Below are positions 50,474 to 58,895 of a stretch of 64,000 bases of DNA, piece after piece. The stretch spans positions 1 to 64,000 of the forward strand of contig NZ_JAFFSX010000028.1 in assembly GCF_017948485.1 (NCBI RefSeq), given 5' to 3'. A model generated the notes under the pieces. It saw only the letters and a program-made list of their open reading frames with translations. It searched no databases and was not told where the DNA came from. The DNA comes from Streptomyces sp. GESEQ-35 (GTDB lineage Bacteria > Actinomycetota > Actinomycetes > Streptomycetales > Streptomycetaceae). A program made the position numbers and the translations under genes. The stretch's first letter is position 1. Every line of letters starts with the position of its first letter.

Positions 50474-51262
50474 ATGCTCGACACTGCCTTGCCCGACCGG
50501 CACCGACGGCCCCGCGCCGAACGGTTCGCCCGGTGGGGCGGCCTTGCGCTCGGCGCCGCGCTGGCCTGGGGAATCGCCGGGAGTGACCGTCTGGGGTCCG
50601 GAATCCTCCTCGCCACCCCGGTCTTCGGTATCTGCGCCGTGGCCGGCATCCTGGCGGCAGACGCCCTGAGTCCCAAGCCTGAGGGGCCGGTACGCCGGGC
50701 GGGCCTCACTCCGCGCCGCATCCGCGACTTCCTCCCGACCCGCTTCGCCGCACTTCTGGCCACGCAGGCTGCCGCGCTCATCGCCCTGCTCGCGGCCGCC
50801 GCGTTCACCGCGTCCGCGGACGACATGGGTCGGGCAGGCCGCACACTCGGCGCCGCCTGCGACGGACTGACCGAGTCGCACGGCCCCTGGCCCGGCCTCT
50901 TCTACGGCGTCCCGATCCTCGGCGCCCTCGCGTTCTCCACCGCCGCCTGCGGCTACGTCCTGTACCGCAGCACGCGGCGACCGGTCCCCGACGGCGACCC
51001 GGCGCTGCGCGCCGCCGACGAGGAACAGCGCCGGGACCGGGTACTCGCGGTGACGGCCGCATGGGGACTGCTGGTTTCCGCTCCGCTCGCCGGCACCGCG
51101 TTCTTCGCCTCGGGTGCGTTGCGCTCGCTTTCCTGCCTCGGACCCGCGTCACACACCGTCGGCTGGATCCTGCTGCCGGTCGCGGCGGCTGCCGGCTGCA
51201 CGGCGGTGTGGTGCCTGTACGTCCTTGCCGTCCCGCTCTCCGCCCCCCGGAGGCAACCATGA
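50474..51262 (+). CDS. Integral membrane protein, GntR-associated
   Basis: A 262-residue protein with about six hydrophobic helices (LALGAALAWGIAG, SGILLATPVFGICAVAGILAADAL, FAALLATQAAALIALLAAAAF, FYGVPILGALAFSTAACGYVLY, AVTAAWGLLVSAPLAGTAFFASG, ILLPVAAAAGCTAVWCLYVLAV). An Arg-rich N-terminus is cytoplasmic. ATG 50474 with GGGGGA upstream is preferred to ATGs at 50444/50447 that overlap the second operator. It overlaps the GntR gene by ATGA. Such pairs are frequent in Streptomyces; the substrate or role is unknown. Confidence 0.78.
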   Translation: MLDTALPDRHRRPRAERFARWGGLALGAALAWGIAGSDRLGSGILLATPVFGICAVAGILAADALSPKPEGPVRRAGLTPRRIRDFLPTRFAALLATQAAALIALLAAAAFTASADDMGRAGRTLGAACDGLTESHGPWPGLFYGVPILGALAFSTAACGYVLYRSTRRPVPDGDPALRAADEEQRRDRVLAVTAAWGLLVSAPLAGTAFFASGALRSLSCLGPASHTVGWILLPVAAAAGCTAVWCLYVLAVPLSAPRRQP

Positions 51263-51630
51263 CCGGCCCGACCGTACGTGTGGACACGACCAGCCCCGTC
51301 CCTCCGTACGAGCAGATCCGGGCCCAACTCGCCGCGCTCATCGGCAGCGGCCGCCTCCCGGAGGGCGAACGTCTCCCCACCGTCCGCCAACTCGCCGCCG
51401 ACCTCGGCCTGGCCGTCGGTACCGTGGCCCGGGCCTACAAGGAACTGGAGGCCGCGGCCCTCATCCGCTCCAAACGCGGAGCAGGCACCCGGGTCGCCGC
51501 CGTGCCGTCGGCCGCTCACGCCGACACCCTTCGGCTCACCCGGCTCGCTCACGGATACGTCGCCGCCGCCCGCGCGACCGGTGCCGACGAGACGGCCATA
51601 CTCGCCGCGGTACGGGCCGCGATGGGCTGA
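51259..51630 (+). CDS. GntR family regulator, YtrA-type
   Basis: A 123-residue winged-helix regulator: PPYEQIRAQLAALIGSGRLPEGERLPTVRQLAADLGLAVGTVARAYKELEAAALIRSKRGAGTRVA, then a short helical tail. There is no ligand domain, as in the YtrA subfamily. ATG overlaps the stop of the membrane protein gene, and GGAGG is 6 bases upstream. It probably represses its own operon through the twin sites at 50390-50453. Confidence 0.88.
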   Translation: MTGPTVRVDTTSPVPPYEQIRAQLAALIGSGRLPEGERLPTVRQLAADLGLAVGTVARAYKELEAAALIRSKRGAGTRVAAVPSAAHADTLRLTRLAHGYVAAARATGADETAILAAVRAAMG

Positions 51631-51672
51631 ACCGGCTCGACCGAGACTCCGGCAGGGGTGACTTGTGCTGTC

Positions 51673-52374
51673 TCACGCGGCGCGCAGCGCGTACCCCAGC
51701 CCGCGCACCGTCTGGATCAGCCGCGGCTGCCCGTAGCCCTCCAGCTTCCGGCGCAGGTACATCACGTATACGTCCAGCGTGTTGGACGCGGGCTCGAAGT
51801 CGAAGCCCCAGACGTCCTTGTGGATCTGCGCCCGGCTGAGCACCTTGGCGGGATGCCGCAACAGGTACTCCAGGAGGGAGTACTCGGTGGGGGTGAGATC
51901 GAGCGGGCGGCCGCCGCGGGTGACGGTGTGGGAGCGGGGGTCGAGGACGACGTCGTCGAAGGAGAGCCGGTCGGGAGGTTCGGGGGCGTGCCAGGTGCCG
52001 CTCCGGCGCAGCAGGGCCCGGACCCGGGCGAGGAGTTCCTCGGCGGCGAAGGGCTTCATCAGATAGCCGTCGGCGCCGTTGTCGAGGGCGACGATCCGGT
52101 CGCCGACCGCGTCCCGGCCGGTGATCATCAGGATCGGCACGGTGGACCCGGAGGCCCGGATCCGCCGGGTCGCGGCCAGCCCGTCGAGGCCCGGCATGGT
52201 GACGTCCATCAGCACCAGATCCGGTTCGCCGTCCGGCTCGGCGACGAGATCGAGGGCCACGCGGCCGTCCTCGGCGAGAACGGTCTCGTAGCCCTCGAAC
52301 CGCAGCAGCCGTCCGACGTCCTCGCGCAAGGCCGTGTCGTCGTCGGCCAGCAGAATCTTTCGAGTCCGAGCCAT
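51673..52374 (-). CDS. OmpR-family response regulator, orphan
   Basis: A 233-residue regulator. The receiver has the acidic triad ADDD, phospho-acceptor Asp in LVLMDVTMPG (about residue 57) and Lys in YLMKPF. The C-terminal winged helix is LDLTPTEYSLLEYLLRHPAKVLSRAQI...TLDVYVMYLRRKLE. No histidine kinase is adjacent. The sequence is close in style to the second regulator at 58892, so the kinase at 57459 could serve both. ATG start; the downstream gene on the same strand is none, and the divergent side is the pectinolytic gene's 3' end. Confidence 0.9.
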   Translation of the reverse strand: MARTRKILLADDDTALREDVGRLLRFEGYETVLAEDGRVALDLVAEPDGEPDLVLMDVTMPGLDGLAATRRIRASGSTVPILMITGRDAVGDRIVALDNGADGYLMKPFAAEELLARVRALLRRSGTWHAPEPPDRLSFDDVVLDPRSHTVTRGGRPLDLTPTEYSLLEYLLRHPAKVLSRAQIHKDVWGFDFEPASNTLDVYVMYLRRKLEGYGQPRLIQTVRGLGYALRAA

Positions 52375-52421
52375 GCCTCAAAAGTGTGACGAGGCGCTGT
52401 GCCTGACCTTGGAGCGAGGTG

Positions 52422-54473
52422 TCAGGACGCCGTGGGCGTCCAGTCGCCCAGCCAGTCCGCGACCTCCTGGCCGGTGGCCTGCGCGTCGGAAAGCTGCGGC
52501 CGGTCGCCGCTCGCGGGACCCGCGCCCGCGCCGGTGTTCTGGTACTCGGCGAACCGGTCGTCCTTCCAGGAGAAGCCGCCCATGTCGGACCAGGGGGTCG
52601 ACTTGATCGCGGCGCTCAGCGTGGAGTTCCGTACGGTCGTCTGCGGATCGACGGTGGCGTCACCGCTCGGGTGCCAGTTGCGGCCCAGGAAGAAGGAGGC
52701 CGAGGAGACGTCGCCGTTGACCGTCGAGCGGTCGATGAGGATGCCCTTGCGGTTCGCGGGGGTGCTCGGGGCGGTGACGTAGCCGGCGGAGGTGCCGTTC
52801 CAGCGCTTCTTCAGCGTGATGACGGACCTGTCGACGACGGCCGTCGCCCGGCCGAAGATGAAGTCGACGTTGCCGGTGATGTAGGAGTTGCTCACATAGA
52901 CCCGGCCGAGCTTGTCCTTGGCGGCGGTCTCCAGCTCCAGGGTGTCCTGGTCGCCGTTGACGATGAGACTGTCCAGGACGATCTTGTCGGCCTGCGTCAG
53001 CAGCGCCACCGCCTGGTTGGCGATGTCCTGATGACTGGCCTCGTCGAAGTCGTTGGTGACGGTGAGATTGCGGACCTGGGAGTCGTCCGACTGGACGGAG
53101 AGGGTGGCGCTGCCGGGGGTGCCGTAGGTCCCGCCACCGGGTTTGGTGGTTCCGGCGGCGTTGTTGTAGACGATCACCGTGTCCTTACGGCTGCTGCCGC
53201 TGCCCTGGATGGTGACGTGCGGCTTGTCGGCCGGGACCTTGACGACCTCGCGGTACGTTCCCGGCTTCACGGAGATCAGGACCCGGGCGGGGTTGTTGGC
53301 GGGGACGGCGTCGACGGCGGCCTGGACGGTCCTGTACTGGCCGGACCCGTCGGCGGCGACGGTGAGGGTGGTCGCCGCGGCAGCGGTCGTCGATGCGGTC
53401 GATGTGCCGATGGAACTCCTGGGCCCCGCACCGGACTTGAGGAGATTCGGTACGTCGGCGGCCTGGTCGAGCGTGTAGCCGTAGTAGCTCTTCGGATCAA
53501 AAGCAGTCCCCCCGCTCTCGTTCCTCCCACTGGTCCCGGAGAAGACGTTGCCCCTCTGCACGATCGAGGCGGTGCTGTCCTTGATGACGGGGTTGTTGAT
53601 GCCCTGGAAGTAGGAGTTCTCCAGGACCATGGCCGTCCCGCCGCGCGAGTAGTTGCCGTACGAGGACTTGATGTCGGTCCCCGCGACGTCCTCCAGGAAG
53701 TTGTTGTAGAGGTGCGCGTGCGCGGCGTTGTCCGTGGACGGGTTGCGCTGCTCGGTCTCGCTGATCCAGTTGTGGTGGATGGTGATGTCGGTGACGACGT
53801 TCTCGGTCCACCCGATGCCGAAGGCCTTGTTGTCCTGGCTGAGCTTGTTCCACGACACCGTGACGTTGGTGGTGTCCTTGCGGACGTCGATGAGCCCGTC
53901 GGCCATGTGCCGCAGGTCGTTGTGATCGATCCAGACGTGATGGGCCCCGTCCATCTGGATGGCGTCGAAGTCGTGTTCCTTGTCATTCCAGATGCCTTGG
54001 TAGGCGTCCCGGATGGTGAGGTTCCGGATGATCACGTTATGAACCCCGGAGCCGAGGAAGAACCCACCGCCGACGATGTGCCCGGAGGTGCCGGCCCCGA
54101 CGATGGTCTTGTCGGACTGGACCTTGATCTCTTTCCCGACCGGGTTCATGTCGATGGTGGCCGCGACGACGATGACGTACGGCTCGGCGGCGGTCGCGTA
54201 CTTCTCCAGGTCGGCCAGCGTCCTCACGGTGACGGTCTTGCCGTCCCGGCCGCCGTAAGTCCCGTTCTGCCCCTGCGAGTTGACGGAGGCGAAGCCGTCG
54301 GCGGTGGCGGTGGCCCAGGTGGGGGCGGCGGTTGAGGCGGCGGAGGCCTGCTGCTGGTCGCCGAACACCGTGCCGTAGGCCATGGTTCCGGCGGCGGTGA
54401 GGGCGAGGGGGATGCCGACAGCCAGGGCCTTGCGGCTTCTGCGGTGACGCGGCTTGCTGTGCTGTTCACTCAT
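52422..54473 (-). CDS. Secreted pectate lyase-pectin methylesterase fusion
   Basis: A 683-residue extracellular enzyme with a signal peptide (RRSRKALAVGIPLALTAAGT to about residue 45). Residues about 50-370 form a PL1 pectate lyase: ADLEKYA, GAGTSGHIVGGGFFL, DAIQMDGAHHVWIDHNDL, WNKLSQDNKAFGIGW, LYNNFLEDVAG. A short Ser/Thr/Ala linker leads to a CE8 pectin methylesterase (about 390-683): YRTVQAAVDAVPANN, QAVALLTQADKIVLDSL, GNVDFIFGRATAVVD, FFLGRNW. The esterase removes methyl groups and the lyase cleaves the demethylated chain, so the fusion couples consecutive steps. ATG 54473. Its control is unknown. Confidence 0.93.
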   Translation of the reverse strand: MSEQHSKPRHRRSRKALAVGIPLALTAAGTMAYGTVFGDQQQASAASTAAPTWATATADGFASVNSQGQNGTYGGRDGKTVTVRTLADLEKYATAAEPYVIVVAATIDMNPVGKEIKVQSDKTIVGAGTSGHIVGGGFFLGSGVHNVIIRNLTIRDAYQGIWNDKEHDFDAIQMDGAHHVWIDHNDLRHMADGLIDVRKDTTNVTVSWNKLSQDNKAFGIGWTENVVTDITIHHNWISETEQRNPSTDNAAHAHLYNNFLEDVAGTDIKSSYGNYSRGGTAMVLENSYFQGINNPVIKDSTASIVQRGNVFSGTSGRNESGGTAFDPKSYYGYTLDQAADVPNLLKSGAGPRSSIGTSTASTTAAAATTLTVAADGSGQYRTVQAAVDAVPANNPARVLISVKPGTYREVVKVPADKPHVTIQGSGSSRKDTVIVYNNAAGTTKPGGGTYGTPGSATLSVQSDDSQVRNLTVTNDFDEASHQDIANQAVALLTQADKIVLDSLIVNGDQDTLELETAAKDKLGRVYVSNSYITGNVDFIFGRATAVVDRSVITLKKRWNGTSAGYVTAPSTPANRKGILIDRSTVNGDVSSASFFLGRNWHPSGDATVDPQTTVRNSTLSAAIKSTPWSDMGGFSWKDDRFAEYQNTGAGAGPASGDRPQLSDAQATGQEVADWLGDWTPTAS

Positions 54474-54573
54474 GCGGCGATCCGTTCCGTGCGGGGGATG
54501 GTCCGAAAGATCGGTTGCCGCCCCGCACGTAAAGGTTGCCGCCTTGAGCATGCTGGCGGGGTGACGCTGATGT

Positions 54574-54891
54574 TCACTGTTCGCTCCCGGTGATGCGTTC
54601 GCCCCGGCTGACCGCGATACGCAGGACGTCCTCCAGACATTCCGTCGCCCTGGTGAGCGCGAAGCGTGCTGCCCGCTCCCCAGCCTTGGGATCGGCCAGT
54701 ACTGCCCTGGCTCCGACGAGTACCTGTTCACCGGAGTCCAGTTGAGCCGCCTCCACGTTGTCGGCGAGCAGGGAGAGCGTGCTGTGGTCGCTGTCGGTGC
54801 TGAGATAGCAGGGCTTGCCCTCGGGGGTGGTCCAGGGCAGGAGGCGGAGCTCGTAGGTGGCCGATGCCGGCAGCTCTTCGGCGACGCTCAT
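54574..54891 (-). CDS. Hypothetical small protein of an XRE-linked group
   Basis: A 105-residue soluble protein: YELRLLPWTTPEGKPCYLSTDSDHSTLSLLADNVEAAQLDSGEQVLVGARAVLAD then a helical C-terminus. I recognise this kind of protein next to XRE/DUF397 genes in Streptomyces but know no function. ATG 54891 overlaps the stop of the upstream gene (ATGA). It ends 101 bp from the pectinase start region, which lies downstream on the same strand. Confidence 0.72.
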   Translation of the reverse strand: MSVAEELPASATYELRLLPWTTPEGKPCYLSTDSDHSTLSLLADNVEAAQLDSGEQVLVGARAVLADPKAGERAARFALTRATECLEDVLRIAVSRGERITGSEQ

Positions 54892-55205
54892 CCGGAGACC
54901 TCCACTCCATGGATACGGCGCGGGCCGACGTCGATGCCGTAGGTGGCGAGCCAGAGCGCGCGGCGGCGTTGGCGTTGCAGCTTGCGTTCGTGGCGCTCGT
55001 CCGGGGTCAGGAGGTAGGGGCGTACGAGGGGGGTGTCGGGCTCGAAGGGGCAAGTGTGGAGTGGGCGGCCGGGTGGTGCGGCCAACGGGCGCTCAATGGG
55101 CGGGAGTTGAGATGGTGCTGCTCGGTGGCGTCCACGGGCGGGCAGCAGTGCCCGGATGAGTACGAGCAGTAGCGATTCGATGCATCGGGCGGTACGTTCG
55201 CGCAT
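54888..55205 (-). CDS. Hypothetical Arg/Pro-rich protein of an XRE-linked group
   Basis: A 105-residue basic protein starting MRERTARCIESLLLVLIRAL, with LLPARGRHRAAP and a C-terminal DERHERKLQRQRRRALWLATYGIDVGPRRIHG segment. ATG 55205 has AAGGAG 7 bases upstream. A similar gene recurs beside XRE regulators in Streptomyces. One amphipathic or hydrophobic helix is at residues 8-22. It is divergent from the XRE gene at 55392 and coupled with the next 105-aa gene. Confidence 0.72.
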   Translation of the reverse strand: MRERTARCIESLLLVLIRALLPARGRHRAAPSQLPPIERPLAAPPGRPLHTCPFEPDTPLVRPYLLTPDERHERKLQRQRRRALWLATYGIDVGPRRIHGVEVSG

Positions 55206-55391
55206 GTCGGCGCTCCTTCGAAGCGTCGGCCACGCCCCCGGGCCGAGCTGCATCGGTCGCGGGGGTTTGCCGTGGCAAGTGGGGGCTGACGAGCGGTGAT
55301 TACCGTTCGTGCCTCGATCGTCACAGGTTCGACGTACGCTGCGGAAGGGGTTTGGTGTTGTCTGGAGCGCCAGGCAACGGGGAGGGGTGAC

Positions 55392-56213
55392 ATGGGCGAA
55401 GTCGTTGACGCGGAGCGGGAATCGGGGCGGGCTGTACTGGGGCGGACGCTGAAGTTCCTGCGGGAGAAGGCAGGGAAGTCGCTGGGGCAGCTGGCCGACG
55501 ACACCGGGTACGACAAGAGCTACCTGAGCCGGCTGGAGTCGGGGGAGCGGCTGTCCAAGCTGACCGTGATGGAGGACCTGGACGGGTACTACGGGGCCGG
55601 CGACCTGCTGGTTCGGCATTGGCATGCTGCTCGGCTGGACGTGTTCAAGGACCAGTACAAGAGGTTCATGGAGCTGGAGGCGATGGCGCGGATCATGTGG
55701 AAGTTCACGCTGGGCGTGCCGGGACTTCTGCAGACCGAAGCTTTCGCCCGGGAGGTGTTGTCTGGGCTCCAGACAACACCTGAGGACGATCTGGTCGAGG
55801 AACAGGTGGCGGCTCGTATCGGGCGCCAGTACCTACTGCGGCAGAAGCCGGAGCCCAACGTCCGCATCATCATGGACGAGTACGCGCTCCGCCGCCCTGC
55901 GGCGCTGCCGAAGACCTGGGACGACCAACTGCTGCACATCGAGGCAGTCGCGATGTGGCCGAATGTGACGCTTCAGGTACTGCCCTTCGCGGCTGGCGTC
56001 CACCACCACATGAGCGCGTCTCTGACTCTGCTGTGGCAGAAGGACGGAAGCGGTGTTGCCTACTCGGAAGGCAACGACTGGGGCGAGCTGACCGAGCAAC
56101 CGGACGGAGTCCTGAAGCACCGACTGTCCTACGATCGGCTCAGGGATCTGGCGCTGTCGCCGTCGGACTCGCTCACGTTCATCAGGGACGTACTGGAGGA
56201 GCACAGATCATGA
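55392..56213 (+). CDS. XRE family regulator with DUF5753 domain
   Basis: A 273-residue regulator. The helix-turn-helix is LGRTLKFLREKAGKSLGQLADDTGYDKSYLSRLESGERL (about residues 14-52); DUF5753 follows (VPGLLQTEAFAREVL; NVTLQVLPFAAGVHHHMSASLTLL). ATG 55392 follows GGAGGGG at 5 bases. It is divergent from the two 105-aa genes and overlaps its DUF397 partner by ATGA. This is the second complete XRE/DUF397 module in the window. Confidence 0.9.
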   Translation: MGEVVDAERESGRAVLGRTLKFLREKAGKSLGQLADDTGYDKSYLSRLESGERLSKLTVMEDLDGYYGAGDLLVRHWHAARLDVFKDQYKRFMELEAMARIMWKFTLGVPGLLQTEAFAREVLSGLQTTPEDDLVEEQVAARIGRQYLLRQKPEPNVRIIMDEYALRRPAALPKTWDDQLLHIEAVAMWPNVTLQVLPFAAGVHHHMSASLTLLWQKDGSGVAYSEGNDWGELTEQPDGVLKHRLSYDRLRDLALSPSDSLTFIRDVLEEHRS

Positions 56214-56431
56214 AGCACACCCCCGACCTCCGCACCATCACTTGGCGCAAGTCGAGCTACAGCGACGGGGGAGACAACAACTGTGTCGAGGTCGCCGACG
56301 GCTACCCCGGCATAGTCCCCGTCCGCGACAGCAAGACCCCGACGGCCCGCCCGCTGGTCTTCGCGGCGTCGACCTGGTCGGCGTTCGTGGAGCGGATCAA
56401 GGGCGAGGCGGGTGCGAACACGATCGGGTGA
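56210..56431 (+). CDS. DUF397 domain-containing protein
   Basis: A 73-residue DUF397 protein with the hallmark TWRKSSYSDGGDNNCVEVADG, VPVRDSKTP and FAASTWSAFVERIK. ATG overlaps the stop of the XRE regulator (ATGA), so both are made in fixed ratio. Role as in other XRE/DUF397 pairs: probable partner or antagonist of the regulator. Confidence 0.9.
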   Translation: MKHTPDLRTITWRKSSYSDGGDNNCVEVADGYPGIVPVRDSKTPTARPLVFAASTWSAFVERIKGEAGANTIG

Positions 56432-56483
56432 AGCGGGCGGGAAACCGGGACGCGAATGCGTTCGGTCCGGCCACCGTGGCGTC

Positions 56484-57128
56484 ATGGCAGAGATCATGAC
56501 CACCCACGCCTCGGCGGCTACTCAACTCACCGCCGATCAGCTCGCCGAACGCATCGCCGCCACTCGCGAGGCGTTGCGCGAGCGGATGAGCTGCCCGCTG
56601 ACCGACGAGGAACTCGATCAAGGGCCGGACGTACTGGCCAACCTGTACGCACTGGCCGCCGAGAAGCTCCGCGCCCAAGGCCGGCTACCTCCGCCTGAGT
56701 GGACACTCCGTGCGGGGACGCTGAGCGCGGTTATGGTCGTAGACACGGTGCATCGAAGGAGGACATCGATCATGGCTGCCCACGCTGCGGAACCCGGTCC
56801 CGTCGTCCCTCCCATGCCCGAGCGGACCCCGAAGGCGCTGCGCAAGGCCATCGCCCAGCACGCCCCCAAGCTCCTTCCTGACTTCGACAGGCACTGGCAG
56901 AGGGCGATTGCCGCGATTGCCGACACCTACGATCTGCGCCCTGTGCCTGCGTTCGTGGCCTTCTGGTGGGGCGAGTACGCCATGGCTCGGGACCCCGAGC
57001 TGGACGCACATGTGCACGATCTCGAACTCCGGGCAGCAGAGTCCACCGAAATCGCCGAAGCAAAAGCACTCCTCGAAGAGGCGGCGAAGATTCGCCACCG
57101 GGTGCAAAAACTGGAGCCTGGCGAGTGA
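56484..57128 (+). CDS. DUF6247-like protein, antitoxin candidate, with strong internal start
   Basis: The open frame from ATG 56484 codes 214 residues, but two units are visible. Residues 1-80 are helical (LTADQLAERIAATREALRERM, LDQGPDVLANLYALAAEKLRAQ). After a non-coding-looking stretch, ATG 56772 has AAGGAGG 9 bases upstream and would give a 118-residue protein with PERTPKALRKAIAQHAPKLLPDFDRHWQRAI, the pattern of DUF6247. Either a fusion, or two proteins from one frame. The downstream RelE-like gene overlaps by GTGA, suggesting an antitoxin role. Confidence 0.65.
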   Translation: MAEIMTTHASAATQLTADQLAERIAATREALRERMSCPLTDEELDQGPDVLANLYALAAEKLRAQGRLPPPEWTLRAGTLSAVMVVDTVHRRRTSIMAAHAAEPGPVVPPMPERTPKALRKAIAQHAPKLLPDFDRHWQRAIAAIADTYDLRPVPAFVAFWWGEYAMARDPELDAHVHDLELRAAESTEIAEAKALLEEAAKIRHRVQKLEPGE

Positions 57129-57484
57129 CCGATGGGTTCATGGGGCCGCCTTGGCAGATGGACTGGCGGCTCGATGCTCTCGCCGCCCTCGAAGCGCTGC
57201 CTGCACATGCACGGGAGATGGTCTACGCCGCGCGCGCCGAGCTGGTCACGGCGAAGGATCCGTATTTCCGAGGCATCGAGATGGATGTCTGCCTTCCCGA
57301 CGGAATACAGGTTGTGCCTATCCGATCGAGTGAGCCGAAAGGCGCCCGTGCCTTCTTCTTCGACGACGGCAACGGCTGGCTGAAGTACACCTTCGTACCC
57401 CGCATCGAAAACCCCCAGATCATCGTGGAACAGGTCTTCTGGCAGGGGTCCGAACCGGCTAAGGCACCTCTGGCGGAGGCGTAG
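57125..57484 (+). CDS. RelE/HigB-like protein, toxin candidate
   Basis: A 119-residue protein. WRLDALAALEALPAHAREMVYAARAELV forms two helices, then strands GIEMDVCLPDGIQVVPIRSSE, GARAFFFDDGNGWLKYTFVP and IIVEQVFWQG: the helix-helix-sheet order of RelE-superfamily toxins. Sequence identity to any named toxin is not evident to me. GTG 57125 overlaps the upstream stop. The 3' end overlaps the convergent histidine kinase gene by 26 bp. Confidence 0.6.
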   Translation: MTDGFMGPPWQMDWRLDALAALEALPAHAREMVYAARAELVTAKDPYFRGIEMDVCLPDGIQVVPIRSSEPKGARAFFFDDGNGWLKYTFVPRIENPQIIVEQVFWQGSEPAKAPLAEA

Positions 57485-58895
57485 GTGCTCCCGGCAACCG
57501 GACGGTGGCCACCGTGCCGCCGCCCTCCGCGCGGGCCAGCGTGACCTCGCCGCCCGCCTGTTGGACCGTACGCGCAACGATGGACAGGCCCAGCCCTGAG
57601 CCCGGCAACGCCCGCGCGCTCGGCGAGCGCCAGAAGCGGTCGAAGACGTGGGGGAGTTCCTCGGCGGGGATGCCGGGGCCGTGGTCGCGGACCGTGAGGG
57701 TGCCGGACGCGAGCTGGACCTCGACCGTGCCGCCCTCGGGGCTGAACTTCACCGCGTTGTCGAGGATGTTGACGACCGCGCGCTCCAACGCCGCCGGTTC
57801 CGCCCTGACGTACCAGGGCTGGAGGTGCGCCGTGATCGTCAGCTCCGGTCCGCGCAACCGCGCCCGGCGCAGGGCCGACTCCACCGTGTCCTCCAGGGAG
57901 ATCACCTGGACGCGTTCGCCTCGCTGGCCCTCGGAGCGCGACAGTTCCTGCAAGTCGCCGATCAGGGCGGCCAGTTCCGTCATCTGCGCCTTCACCGAGG
58001 CGAGCAGTGCCTTGCGGTCCGCCTCCGGGATGGGGCGGCCCGTTTCCTCGCTTCGGGTGAGGAGTTCGATGTTCGTGCGGAGCGAGGTGAGGGGGGTGCG
58101 GAGTTCGTGGCCGGCGTCGGCGATGAGTTGTTGCTGCAGCTCACGGGAGCTGGCGAGGGACGAGGTCATGGAGTTGAAGGAGCGGGAGAGGCGGGCGACT
58201 TCGTCCTCGCTGTCGTCTTCCACGGGGATGCGGACGGTCAAGTCTTCCGTGCGGGCGACGTGTTCGACGGCCTCAGTGAGTTTGTCGACTGGGCGGAGGC
58301 CCGCGCGGGCGACCGCGAGGCCCGCCGCACCGGCGCCGACCACCCCGATGCCGGAGACGAGGAGGAGGATCAGGGCGAGTTCGTTGAGCGTGGACTCGGT
58401 GCCGTGGAGGGGGGTCGCGAAGAGCACGCCGACCGGCTCGCCGTCGGACGAGTCGTCGCCGACGTACACGGTCAGCACGCGGACCGAGTTGCCGTCCTCG
58501 TCGGTGCCGTTGCGGAAGGCCGCCTCACCGAATGTTTTCGCGCTGTTGATCAACTCCTTGTCGGAGCCTGTCACCTTGACGGTGCCTGTGGAGAACTGGG
58601 TGACGCAGGGGTCGCCCTCCTCCTTGAACAGCTGGGCGTAATTGGTCCCGAACCGGCTCTTCTCGGGGTTCTGCTGCGGAGTCTGGGAACAGTCGTTCAC
58701 GATCGAGGTGAGTACGCCGGGCCTATCCGCCATCTGGCTCAGGTCGTTGTTGACCTGCTCATACAACTTCCCCTGCACAATGAACCAACAGGTAACCGAA
58801 ACCGCCGCCACCCCGAACGCCACAGCGGCAGCGACCAGCATCGCCAGCCGTGCCCGGATCGGCAGCGACCGGAACCGGCGTAGCACCTTGCTCAC
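57459..58895 (-). CDS. Sensor histidine kinase (MprB-like)
   Basis: A 478-residue membrane kinase. The first helix is at about residues 15-38, followed by an extracytoplasmic sensor of about 130 residues with two Cys, a second helix (LALILLLVSGIGVVGAGAAGLAV), a HAMP linker, H-box ADAGHELRTPLTSLRTNIELL, N-box NILDNAVKFSPEGG, G1 DHGPGIP and G2 GSGLGLSIV. It overlaps the response regulator by 4 bp. Together with the HtrA-like protease upstream it forms an envelope-stress module like MprAB/PepD in mycobacteria. Confidence 0.93.
   Translation of the reverse strand: MSKVLRRFRSLPIRARLAMLVAAAVAFGVAAVSVTCWFIVQGKLYEQVNNDLSQMADRPGVLTSIVNDCSQTPQQNPEKSRFGTNYAQLFKEEGDPCVTQFSTGTVKVTGSDKELINSAKTFGEAAFRNGTDEDGNSVRVLTVYVGDDSSDGEPVGVLFATPLHGTESTLNELALILLLVSGIGVVGAGAAGLAVARAGLRPVDKLTEAVEHVARTEDLTVRIPVEDDSEDEVARLSRSFNSMTSSLASSRELQQQLIADAGHELRTPLTSLRTNIELLTRSEETGRPIPEADRKALLASVKAQMTELAALIGDLQELSRSEGQRGERVQVISLEDTVESALRRARLRGPELTITAHLQPWYVRAEPAALERAVVNILDNAVKFSPEGGTVEVQLASGTLTVRDHGPGIPAEELPHVFDRFWRSPSARALPGSGLGLSIVARTVQQAGGEVTLARAEGGGTVATVRLPGAPTPPPEVP

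Noticed and set aside
48520..50844. A 774-codon minus-strand frame opposite the ABC exporter
   Set aside because: It is antisense to a gene with complete ABC motifs, its product is low-complexity and Arg/Asp/Gly-rich, and long shadow frames are normal at this GC content.
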